NCBI RefSeq assembly: GCF_036373705.1
Contig: NC_089866.1
Span: 19,189,501-19,253,500 of the forward strand
DNA: 64,000 bases
Origin: Amia ocellicauda
Taxonomy: Eukaryota > Chordata > Actinopteri > Amiiformes > Amiidae
Direction of reading: 5' to 3'
In this document: positions 48,350-60,500 of the stretch, piece by piece
Numbering within the stretch: position 1 is the stretch's first letter
How the letters are laid out: each line of letters begins with the position of its first letter
Notes under the pieces: model-generated
Told to the model about the DNA's origin: nothing
Databases searched by the model: none
The model's input: the letters and a program-made list of their open reading frames with translations, nothing else
Translations under genes and position numbers: made by a program

Positions 48350-51300
48350 ATGGTAAGAAACAAAGAACTTTAAACTACTAAACTTCCAGTTATCTTGTGA
48401 TGTGACACAAATTTCAACAGGATCTCATGGTATTCATTTTCTGAACATTTCCTGATGGCGACGCGTTACGATGCATTGTTGTACTAGGCTTGTTTTCCAA
48501 GTGACGATCCACAAAAAAAAGGGAGATTTAAACTTCGTAGCTTTTCGTGGATCTCCATTTTAGCTGCGTACCGAAGCCGTCGATGTCAGATTGCCGAATC
48601 GTTTTAAATCGGGATTATACATATATTATATTTTCTGTTTAAACATTCATTAGCTGTATAATGCGACTTTGATCATTCTTTGCAGTGATAGCTGATTATA
48701 CAGTTATGAAAACAGATCGGTGTTCATCGTTACCAGCACAATAAACAACAAAACAGAATCTAGACATTTAACGATGCATGCATGAATAAAAGTGTCCATG
48801 TCACAGTTTTTCCGTGCCATTTATACGCGGTGTGTATTGAATCGGGTGGCAATTGGGACTGGGCGTGATAAGTACAAAGACACTTTCAGACTGAGCCACT
48901 GTAATTACTAATGCTGGTGTCCTCGGTATCCTTCAAGTCAGATCATATGGCTCAGCAGGGATCAGAGCAGCACCTGGTAGTGTTGGGGTTTTGCTGTTTT
49001 TCTCTTGTCTGCTGAATTGTGTTGCTCCGTCCAACACATACCCTAACCTAAGTGAGCTAGTACTTCTATTTCAAAATTGCAGGTGTCTTTACAATTGTAT
49101 AACTTGACTTGATATATATATATTCAACCAACAAATTCAGTTAATAAATCGATTAATTAAGGCATTGTTTATGATTGAAACTGGAAACTCTAATTGGGTT
49201 CCCCAGTTCAAGGCTTATGAGTCGATCACCCTCATCATGTATTGCTTTCAGTGGTTTTCACCTGTATTGTGAAACTGAGATGTGGTCTTGGTCCAAAAGA
49301 TATGTGTATAGACTGCCTTTTACATTCCTTTAATCTTAGAAATACTGAAACTGGCAAACATCTGGAAAACAGTTTTTATTTTTTGTTAATGAGCCAAAAC
49401 CAAATTGTGTGTGTGTAGTGGGGGGGGTGTAAATTATAATGCATTAATCCACTTTTGTCTTGTACAGAGCTGAATTGGACAGTAACATGTCTATGAGGAA
49501 GGTGTGTGTGTATTAATACTAAACTGGTTTAATTTAGTGCTCTGAACTGATGTCTGTGTGTTTGTGTGTGCTCAGGAAGAGATGTCGGGAGAAAGCGTGG
49601 TGAGCTCGGCAGTGCCGGCGGCTACAACTCGGACCACCTCCTTCAAGGGCTCCAGTCCGAGCTCCAAGTATGTGAAGCTGAACGTGGGGGGAGCGCTGTA
49701 CTACACCACCATGCAGACCCTCACAAAGCAGGACACCATGCTCAAGGCCATGTTCAGCGGCAGGATGGAGGTGCTGACGGACAGTGAAGGTACCACCCCC
49801 TCTGTGAACTGCTTAAAATTAAATCAATTGACTTGTCACTTTGATTGAGAGCCAGCTATTCCTAATTGTGCTGATGGTTCACGAAAAAGTGTTTCCCTTG
49901 GTATCTGATGACCTTTAAGGCTTCTTTGTGAGTGCGGATAGCCTACATACATAACACAATTCTGTCTCCAGTGTGTGTTTGGGCATCAATAGAGCGCATG
50001 ACTATGCTTTGGTGTTGAAGCCAATGCTCTTAAATCTCCAATCCTCCGACTCAGTAAGTGCTAACAAACCCATGCATTGTCTGAAGGAATGCAGGGCTTT
50101 TCTGAAATGGCGTTTCTGTTAAAGTGCAGCAGTCCATATTGATAAAACAAGAAATAAAGCTGGAGCTTATTTCCCATGCCATAACCACTAAACCACACTC
50201 CTGTTGCCACCCCTATTTAATGCTGGGTCTGTCCTTCCTGTCGTGTTTCATGTATTTGTCATCCTTTGATGCTTTTCCTCTGCCTCTCTCCCCGGTGGGC
50301 TGGGCTGCTGTTCAGGAATGTGCTGTGAAGGAAATATCTAAGGCTTTAAGGAAATGTGTTTCTTGAACTTATAAGGAATGGAGGACACATTGCAACAATT
50401 GGTGGGGGGATGTTAGATTGAAAGCACATTTAAAAAGCACTTCTGTTAGTACAGCTCGGATTGAATGCAACTGCCTATCCGGCATGCCAGATCTAGTGCT
50501 TAATGGTGGCTTTCTGCTTGCATCTGCATAATGGAAAGTTGTCATCGCTGCTAGTGGGAATGAAGGATTTGGATGAAGCCCATATCTGGCGTATTCTCCT
50601 TCATTGGGTGGCAGGGAGGATTATCTGAGAACAAGAGCAATTAAAAAGTTGAGCTCTTTTCGAACATTCTTGGAAGAGCGTTGCTTTGGGTCTGACCCGA
50701 GACCGTGATCTGTGCTGCTGTCCTCTCGCAGGCTGGATCCTGATCGATCGCTGCGGGAAGCATTTTGGGACGATTCTCAACTACCTGCGGGACGGCGCCG
50801 TACCTCTGCCCGAGAGCCGCAGGGAGATCGAAGAGCTGCTGGCAGAAGCCAAGTACTACCTGGTACAGGGGCTGGCAGATGAGTGCCATGCAGCGCTTCA
50901 GGTAAACACCCAACCCGATCTCACCCTCGCTCTGTCCCCCGGCCCTCGGCTCTGCCAGGCCAGGGTGCCGACCAGATTTTGAAGTCTGTGAGAGGACAGT
51001 GTAAGTGTTTATCCATCTAAAAAAAATATATATATATTTTCCGTCCTCGCTAATGGCTGATCACCTTGTTTCATTCGTTTTCAACTGATGCCTTTTGTTG
51101 TTTTTTCAGAACAAAGATATGTACGAGCCGTTCTGTAAGGTACCTCTTGTCACATCGCCCAAGGAGGAACAGAGACTCATCGCCACCTCTAATAAGGTAA
51201 AAACAACTTAAATACGGTAAAAAGAGTATCATTGTTGTGAGTAAGTGACCAGTGTGCCTACTGTGTGGTTTATGCAGTGATAGGACTTTCCTGATAAGGG

Positions 51301-52344
51301 TAGAAGGCCAGAGGGAAATGTACATGCTTACTTATTTCTGACCTTTTGTATTGTCTGTTGTCTAATGTTCTCTTCTTTCCACAGCCGACTGTAAAGCTTT
51401 TATACAACAGAAGCAACAACAAATATTCCTATACCAGGTAAGAAGAGTCCGTTTGTACATTGTGACAGTCCCACAGCTTACTTTTGGCAGTGTTTTACTA
51501 CTTCCCCGTCATCCCCGTCTACGCTCTGTTCATGTGTGCCTCTGCCGCTTCCCAGTAACTCGGACGACAACATGCTGAAGAACATCGAGCTGTTCGACAA
51601 GCTGTCTCTGAGGTTCAACGGGAGGGTCCTGTTCATCAAGGACGTGATCGGGGACGAGATCTGCTGCTGGTCCTTCTACGGGCAGGGCCGCAAGATCGCC
51701 GAGGTGTGCTGCACGTCCATAGTCTACGCCACCGAGAAGAAGCAGACCAAGGTAAGGGCCGAGGGGCGTGGGGAAGATGGTGGACTTGTTGCACTGGCAC
51801 TTTGTTTTGTGATGGCCGGATGATTTATACTCCCAAAAACAATACATTATAAAAATCGCTTTGCCAGACGTTTGAGAGAGCACAGTAGGCAAAGAAATGC
51901 AAAGCATTGCAGTTCCATTAGTGCTGGATAATGATGTCAGCGTCTCTGAGACCGACATTAGGCAACGGTTGCATTGGCATGATGTGTGTGCTTGGCTTGG
52001 TGTTTGAATGGTTCAACATAACTTTGCTGGCCATGCAGAATTTCAGGATCAATAAAAAGTGCGAGATGTTCACTAATCCCAGGAAACGAAAGCGGTGGGA
52101 ATTGAGAGTCTCTGCCCCCCTGTAGGTGGAGTTCCCCGAAGCCCGCATCTACGAGGAGACCCTGAACATCCTGCTGTACGAGTCCCAGGACGGGCGCGGG
52201 CCGGACAACGCCCTGCTGGAGGCCACGGGGGGCGCGGCGGGGCGCTCTCATCACCTGGACGAGGACGAGGAGAGGGATCGCATCGAGCGCGTCCGGAGGA
52301 TCCACGTCAAGAGGCCAGACGACCGCACACACCACCACCAATGA
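48350..52344 (+). CDS. kctd10: BTB/POZ protein KCTD10
   Basis: Adaptor that links Cullin-3 ubiquitin ligase to substrates such as RhoB; it also binds PCNA. Exons: 48350-48352, 49576-49789, 50732-50901, 51110-51196, 51385-51437, 51556-51751, 52126-52344. They give 313 residues, the same as human. Exon 1 contributes only the ATG, which is followed directly by gtaaga; joined to exon 2 it reads [12 protein letters not shown] as in human. The BTB/T1 domain spans about 32-134 ([18 protein letters not shown]). The PCNA-contact motif QTKVEFP at 239-245 spans the exon 6/7 junction. The C-terminus is acidic, then basic ([15 protein letters not shown]). If exon 1 is skipped, the Met of MSGES at codon 4 could serve. 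The gene is divergent from ube3b and tail to tail with myo1h. Confidence 0.98.
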
Positions 52345-53658
52345 CCGGGCCACCCCCTGGCCTGCCTTACAAACTTCCGGTGCAGTTCACCTTAAACCAC
52401 AGCCGCTCCTCCGGTCGCTGCCCTCTCGAAGCCTGTGTCACTGAGGCCGCCCCCTATAGAGACCACAGGCTGCAGCTGGTGAGGAGAAGTTAGTTCCCTT
52501 CATCTTCAGTGACTTTTTAAAAATTGTATGTAGAAGTTCTTTGACCTGTACTGAAGCAATGACCAGTCTTAACACAACACAAATCCAGTTGTCCATATTC
52601 CCCCCTAAAAATGTCTAAAATGCTTCCGGCTTCAATTGGTCTTGGGTGACAGGTATCTGACGTGCTATACAGGCGGATGTCGCCATTTCACTTGCATGGA
52701 CTGAGGAGGAACAGTCGGCCCGAGCGCTGACATGCTTCTTTAGATCAGTAAGTTGTGAAGGCACGAGCTACAGGAGATGAAGAGTGCTGTGGGGCTCCAG
52801 CAGGAGGGTGCACTGCTATGCATGCTGTACAGAGGTTATAGATTATTTTTTAAGCGCTTTTAGTTAAACAAACAAAAACATATATTCAAAATCCAGGAAG
52901 GCGGGTTATACAAATTACTGTGTAACAGCATAATGTGGTCCAAGACTGAAGCATTCCTGTATCTATCACTCCATTTATGATGCATCAGTACTTAAATGAT
53001 AGGTCCTGTATTAATTAAGCCAACAGGGCACTTGGCCTTCAGTGTAACGAGTTCGTCCTGCAGTATCTCGTAGATGTCCGCTTATCTCTACTTGTGGAAA
53101 GAAAAGCTGTTCGCCTGCTAAGATCTCAATTCCAGCTTCCGTGGTAAAATAAAAGAGCAGCATTAGGTGAAGGAAGAAGAAAATAAATAAATAAAAAGGC
53201 AACCAAGACCGTTTTTTGTATTTTGGGCATCGGCATATAGACTTCATTCCAAAACCAATTCAAGAAACAGGCCAAGAAATAACGTTTTAAAAATATAGCA
53301 AATGCACATTTTCCTTCAGTATATTAAGACGTCTGCTCTTTAACTTGTATGCGTGTGAAGGATAGGTTTTTTTTATGTGTGTGTGCATCGGGTAGTTGTA
53401 AATAATGAGCTATGGATTGTTTTAATCGACTACAATCTCCACTCCATACTGTGTGCAGTGTTTATACACCGATTCTGCTCACCTTCCAAAGAGTGCAGCA
53501 AACGGTTCAAAAGCCTAGTTTACTTTTTCTGTGCGGTTAAATCAAACGTTCAGATGGGTGGGATTAACGTCTGAAGAGCCCAGAGGGACGGTAGGGGTTT
53601 GGTTGCATCTTGTTAAAGCCTTGATGTTCATTATGGAATAGAATGCAAAGTGTTTCTT

Positions 53659-53678
53659 GAGAGAGAGAGAGAGAGAGA
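53659..53678. repeat. (GA)n microsatellite in kctd10 3' UTR
   Basis: About ten GA units on the transcribed strand. Confidence 0.85.
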
Positions 53679-54016
53679 ATTTGAACATTTCTCTTGTGTG
53701 TGGTCTTATCCAGAGGTTCATGAAGATGGGTTATGAACGATCTTGCAGAGTGTTTTGATGCTGTTTGCCTCCAGAGGGCAGTGTGAGCTACAAAAAAAAA
53801 GCTCCGGTAGAACCGATATCATTTTGGTCCGTCAAGGGAGCTTTAACGGTGTCGGAATTAAACTGTTCTTCATTCCAGCTCATACACGGGAATGTATGTT
53901 TGTACTTTGCTAGAGAAAGAGATGCATTTTTTACAATCATTATACATACAAATTTCTTTTTGTGTGGCTATACACAGAGAAAGGCTTCAACTATATTTAT
54001 AGATGCAGATCAAAAT

Positions 54017-54022
54017 AATAAA
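54017..54022 (+). terminator. kctd10: kctd10 poly(A) signal
   Basis: Canonical AATAAA on the plus strand, about 1.67 kb after the stop. It lies only about 30 bp from the opposing myo1h signal. Confidence 0.6.
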
Positions 54023-54052
54023 AACTAAAAGAGTATTTTGGGATTGAATGTT

Positions 54053-54058
54053 TTTATT
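54053..54058 (-). terminator. myo1h: myo1h poly(A) signal
   Basis: AATAAA on the minus strand about 535 bp after the myo1h stop, the best canonical hexamer downstream of the gene. Confidence 0.55.
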
Positions 54059-54592
54059 TAATCTCTTTGTTTGCATGTATAAAAAAAACTGCTATGATAC
54101 ATATGGCTTTAATATCATAAAATACACATGGAAAGCAGTGAAATCTTATCAAAAATGTACTATCCAACTATTTTCAAAACCTTTTGCTGTGTGTTGAGGT
54201 GGTTAGATTTATGTGAAAATCAGTCTACATGACATCTGTCAGGTGGCCATGGCTGTGTCTCTATATTGAAATATAAAAAAAACACCATGAGGAAACAGGT
54301 TGTTCTACCACGGTTCAGCTGATCAGCACCAACACGCTGGGCCGCATTAATAACTTGGGCAACCAGATTTCTTTAACAGTGGGTTCTGCAATGGACAATA
54401 CATTCATTATAATAGGGTGACCATTATCCAGTGTATATCGAAGTGAAATTAATATATTTTATATGGTTCACTTGCTACAGTGTCCTAATTACCGTCGCCA
54501 GTTTCCTGACCCTATGGTCAATATGCAAAGGGCACAGAGTGTCGCTACAGTCTGGTCTGTGGGCTCCAAAATGCATCCCGACTCCTTACAAA

Positions 54593-57500
54593 TCATCGTG
54601 CCTTCGGTCTAAGAGAAACCTGGGGGCAAGAGAGAGACTTTAATGCAGGACACAGAGTACAGTATCCATGGAGCAAATGAAAGCAATTATGTGGCCAACG
54701 GATTTATTATTATGTTGCTCACCACCACTAAGTGTCCATTCTTGGCTCGGTACACCATGGCCTCCTGTCCGGTGCTGAAGTCTATGATTCCTTCTTTCCC
54801 AGGCTGGATAGCAAAACGGATACTGGAAAATGACCATAAAGGATGCACAGATTAAAAGGGATAAAGAACTTTCCTTAAAATCAAACCAATCATTCTATTG
54901 ATTGTTCTAATGAAGACTGGAAGAATTGACACACACACAAATTCCCAAAACAGTCAAGCTGCACTTTCAAGGCTCACCTGCCCTGAACAACCTTGACGGA
55001 GCTGTGCTTGTTGGCTAACACACAGAGCTTCGTCACAGCCTCGAACAGGTGGTCACACTGTAAAATCAGGTCTCCCTGGGAACAAAAGGAGGGCAATTCA
55101 GCACTTTAGTACAGGGAGGGAGGGACTCTGTAAACAGCAGGTGAAACTGGCACACTTTGCTTTTACTAGAAATCGTTTAATTGCAGAAGCCCATCTCGAT
55201 TTCCAAAATGAAGAAGTTTAGCGCTGCTGACGACAGTGTGAGAGTCGAGAGAGCAGTCCAGCCTTAAAGATGAATCTGTATTGAATGGTTGCTTTAACTT
55301 TACAAATGAATACACACACAGCGCAATGGGAACTCGTGATTATGTAGATCAAAATAACTGAATCGATGAATGGCCGATGTGTGGTAAGACGTAGCCCCCG
55401 GGCGCGGCGAGTACCTTCTGTTTGTTGTCCTCGCAGGGCACGTGCAGGATGAGGAAGCCGTCACTCAGGCTGCTCACTGACACGCCTGCAAACACAGAGC
55501 CTGATTCACACTGGGGGCCACACCTGTCCTCAAACACTCAGCCAAGAGTCCCACCCCCCCTGAGAATATCACTCAGCCCCAACGTTGGGCACCTTGTTTA
55601 ATGAAGTGTGTCATGCAGAAATAGCCTCACATGTAGCAACTGGTAGCAACTAAATCCTGAAGTCCAGATCCCACACTCCACATTTATGGTGGGGAATAAT
55701 AATTAAAAAAATTCCCTGATGCCCAGAATTATCACAGCACAGTCGGTGATGGCGAGGTTACCTTTGAGGGCAGAGTACTCGACTCTCTGTTTGACCTTAG
55801 CGTCCTCCACCACGTAAGCCGCGACTTGGGTCAGTATGAGCTGGCGCTGCCGCGGCTTAAACCCATTCCTGTCATACTTCACCACAGGAGTGCCGTACTG
55901 CGGAGAGAGGGATAGACGGGGCTGAGAGATGATCTACAGGTTATTCACCATTGGTGTCAAGGATTCCAAGGTTATGGCACGGGGTGGACAGGCATGATAC
56001 CCACAGAGACCATGAGCGTCCAGGCTGCTCAGCACACCTGCCCCCCTCACTGCCTGGGTATGTGACAGCAGGTACGATGAGCGACTCATTAAAGCACAAA
56101 CCATGCCTTTGTTTTTAACCGCAGCATGCAGGATTACAAGCACACAGCTATGATTCTTACCTTGATCCGTTCACTGCGAACAATCTGCAGGACCTTCATG
56201 TTGATTTCCTGCTCTCCTGAAGGCACAAGGAGAAAGAAAAGATTTGAATCTGTGAGTCAGAGTCCCAAAGTAGAGAAAAATACGAGAGCCTTATATCCCA
56301 AATTGTGTATTCAGTTTGTGCAGCACAATAAAGGAAATAGATTTACAATAACACTAACATATTACAGTTATATGACAAAACAGCAGGGGAAAAATAATTG
56401 CAAGTGTCTTTGGTTCAGAAGACTCTCTCCCTACCGAGTCTGGTGTCCACAAAGGGCTTGGCCACACTCTGCGTGTAACCGTCCTTCTTTCCTTTGAACA
56501 AGGCACTGGTCACCACTTTCAGCTGCAGCTGTGGACAGGGAAAGGTACACACTGCTTATAAATACACTTCAACAGTCATCAGCACTAGATCAGGAAACTA
56601 TTTGATTGGCACTAGTCTGCAAATGGCACAAAAACAAATGGAAATCACTGCGAAACAGTGGTGTAAGGCAGAGCTGATTGTGGTGTACCTGGGCTTTGCG
56701 CTGGGGTGTGAGCCCCTTGACGTACTTCCTGACCATGGTGCGCATGCAGAGCCTCCTCAGGATCTGTGAGGTCTGTGTAGAGACGGACATCAGGAGACAC
56801 ACACACACCCACGTCCTACAGACTCACCGTTTACCGATCACAGTAAAAACAGGTCAACCTTCCAAGGTGTTCAACACATCCCTGACAGCACACAGTAGGT
56901 AACACAACGAGAAAACACTACCCCAATATAGATTTTCAGTTCAATGAGACTTTCACACACACTCAACCATTGCGTACCTGAAAGAAAATAGCCCCATAGA
57001 TAATGCACTGTATGTCATTGCGTGGCAGAACTCTCGGCCATGGTGAAGAAGCGATTAAGGGTCCCTACCGTTTCCAGCATGAGGGGGGGATTGAGCCAGG
57101 TGGTTTTGTCCAGGAGGCCTTTGGGGAGGTGGTTTCTGAGCTTGTTGAGATAGTTGTATCTAACAAACGTCACGTAGTCCGCGTTGTCGTCACAAAGGGG
57201 CTTGTTCCTGTTTATGAAGCCCTTTATAAACCTGCCGGAGAGCACAATTCTAATCTGATCCAATGCTTTTCAAATGGGCAGCACAGCATGCGATAGTATC
57301 TAACCCTCAGCTTAGCCCAACTCCAATCTGAACATTACAATTAAACTCTAGTGCAAAATGTAGCCTACATATATCCAAAACTACACTGTAATTATTCTCA
57401 TTGTAGTTGTTGGGATATAGTTACAGAGGAACACGACCAGAAACCCGTCTCCTTACTTCTTTATGACCTTGACAGCCCACGCTCTCCTCTCGCGCTCCTT

Positions 57501-60500
57501 CCTGGCCTGCACGCCTCTCCAGCAGTTCTCGATCTTCGTGGCTGAGGACACAGCAGACAGCATACCTCGTGCTCAACATCCAGGTCTCACACATCGAGCT
57601 TGGGCTCCGATTCAATCTGAACCTCGACCCATCCAGCCAGTTACAAACCCAATACTCAGTTAAGGCAGCTTTCCATTCCCTAGATAAATCTCTGCCAAGA
57701 AGGTGTGGGGACCTAGTTCAACTTAACGTAGCTGTGGCTGCTGTCATAGGCAGCTTTTGTTTTAATCAGCAGAAAGATGTGCTGTTTCATGCACACACTT
57801 CTCTGTAGAAAGAGAGACCAAACATAAGTGATCATAAATGCATTTCTTACTCACCAGCCTCTTTCTTTTTCTGATACTCCCCTTTCACCCGGTAACCTTT
57901 ATACCTGGCTTGTATCTTTGTTGCTATAACATTAAGAAAGGAATAGGATGAGACAGAGCAAAATAATTGGCTTAGAAACATATTTCCAACTCATACAAGC
58001 TGAACTACAGACCAGAATACGTGCGGGTGATACACACCGAGATTGTTCTTGCAGATCTGAAAGGCATCCTCGGTGGCAAAGAGCGTTCTGGGATGGCGGA
58101 TGAATATCTTTGTTCTAGGAGAGACAGAAGACCATCTGGAGATCAGACTCGCACAACCAGAACGACCTGATTCAAGTGTCCTCTGAGCAGCTGGACCCGT
58201 CTTGATAACGTGGAGTGTTTATTGCCCACTTGACATATGAAATTGAATGGGGGAGAAGTCGTGAAGACTGACAGGATCAGAAAAGGGCACATTTTGATCT
58301 ATCTTTATTATAGAAACACAGATCGGCAGTTCTCCAGGCGGTGCTCTCACCTGCCCAGCTTGTACTCGTCGGGCTTGTAGCCGATATATTTAACCAGCCG
58401 CTCCACCCCCTCTGCCGGCACCCCCCTCCAGTGGGGCCAAGTGTCCGGGCACAGAGGCTTGTACCTGAGGAGGAAGTCATTCAAGAAAGGGAGGAAGATC
58501 GGAGAGCAAACCTGGTCATGAGTGTCAAATACAGAAAATCGTAAGCTATATCAGAAGCCTGAGCAACTGTGAGTCGCGGATCCCAAAGCCATACCCTATC
58601 GTGATCCAGTGAAGTTGTAGAAAATGCCTTCTGACAATGCATTAAACCACTGAGCAACCAGAGCCCCGCGCTCACCTCTGCAGGAAGATCTCGTATCTCC
58701 GCCGGTATGCAAACCCTGCCCTCCGGACCCTCAGGTGCTCCATCAGGCCCAGGTACTTCACCTGGTGTCGCACCAACACGTCATCGAAACGCCCTGCAGG
58801 GAGGAGGGCAGACAGATCACCACCACCATCCATAACTCGCTCACTGACAAAACCCATCTCTAACAAGCCCATGGGCAGTGGGGTGCTCACCTGGCTGCTT
58901 GGCATCGTTGGGTTTCAGGCAACGCACGTACCAGGGCTCCTTGGACATTAGGATGTCTGCCAGGCCTGCAAGACTGTTCTTGAACTGGGTGGCTACCTAC
59001 AGATGCAAACACAAGCCGGTCGCAGTGCGTCTGTGTGGTAACAGTGTGAGCAATATCCGGTCAGGGAAGCAGGAGAGGAGTGATGTGTCAGGATCTGATG
59101 CTCATATCTGTATCTCTCTCTTTCAAAGTCATGCAAAGTCTTTCTACAGCACAGTCTGTCCCTGTTTTTTTGTTGTTTTGTGTTTTGCACTCTTCCTTCC
59201 TCTTTTATCATTCTCTCGCTGTCTCAAGTTCAGTGAAAGTCAAATAAGTCCGGCTGTCATGACAAGAATATACTTTATCCAAGAAATCAGAGGCATCGAA
59301 AATACTAAGCATTAGGAGCAGCGTAATGGTACTGATAATGGTGAGGAGATGGGGGTGCACAACAGTCCGAAGAGGTCTCTCATGTAAGGTAGACATTTTC
59401 TAATATTGTAGTTCTGGACAAAGGTGGAGAAAATATTTTGGGGGGCTTTTAGAACCAATCACGAATTCATTTCTCTCTCGTCTTTCACTTGTACTTTACC
59501 GTCTCGGGTCTTTTCCTGTTATCCAGCTCTGACGGGGAGAAACACTGCTTCACAATGACATTCTTAGACTGGCACATCACCTGTGGGGGAGGTAGCAGAA
59601 TATATACACAATCTGACATAGTCCCAGCCACTAGTCACTCATTTCATCTTAATTAAGAAATGGATTGGGTCTTAGTAAATACTTAGTAAACAGATACATT
59701 TACTTACTTCTTTGATATTGCGATACAAAAGGTCATTGTTTTTGTCAAGGAATCCTATAAGGAGAAAATCATGTAGGGGTGAGAATGATTACAGATCTTA
59801 TGTTTGGACCTATGAGTCGTGCTTATTACATGTTTCTTCTCACCGATGACACAGTAGGTGACCTCGCCGGCGTAGTGCAGCAGACGGAAGTCTCCCCGCT
59901 CCAGTGTCTTGCGCGTCTTCTGATCCGCCAGCTTGTGTCTGTGGGGCAAGGGGACAGAGAGAGGGCAGGGGTCACAGGTTAGAGGTCAGAGAGGACAAAG
60001 GTGCCATCTAAGGGCCCATTTATTTCCTCTTCAGGTCACATTGACCCAACGCTGCAGCTTGTCGGTAAGAAAAGGGTAACCTGTGTGTGTGTGAGTGTGT
60101 GTTCAATAAACAGAGCTGCTGGAGAGAGGCACTCACGTCACAAAGTGGGGGTGACTGCCCATCTTCTCCTCCAGCTTCTCCAGAAAGATGAGGTCAGTGG
60201 CCCCCCCTGGCCTCACACACTCCTCATCCTACAGCAGGAGAGCAGGGAGAGAGAGAAAAACAGGCATCTCTTACTGACCCATGCAAAACTACCACTAGAG
60301 CTATTAATAATAATATAAACACACACTGCTCAAATCACGGAAACAGTGGTTCTTGTCTGTCAAATGCAGCGTTTGCTCACCAGCACAGCGATGATGCCCC
60401 TATGTTTCTCCTCCACTAGGTCACAGATGATCTTGTTGTTAAAGAACTGCACCGGCTCCCACTGGAAAAGAAACAGGGACTAGAGTTTACAGTGGCTGAA

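Larger units (their letters stand above)
52345..54040 (+). other. kctd10: kctd10 3' untranslated region
   Basis: About 1.7 kb with no coding features between the stop codon and AATAAA at 54017-54022. It contains a GA run at 53659-53678. The length is plausible for the gene, but the 3' end is not proven. Confidence 0.6.
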
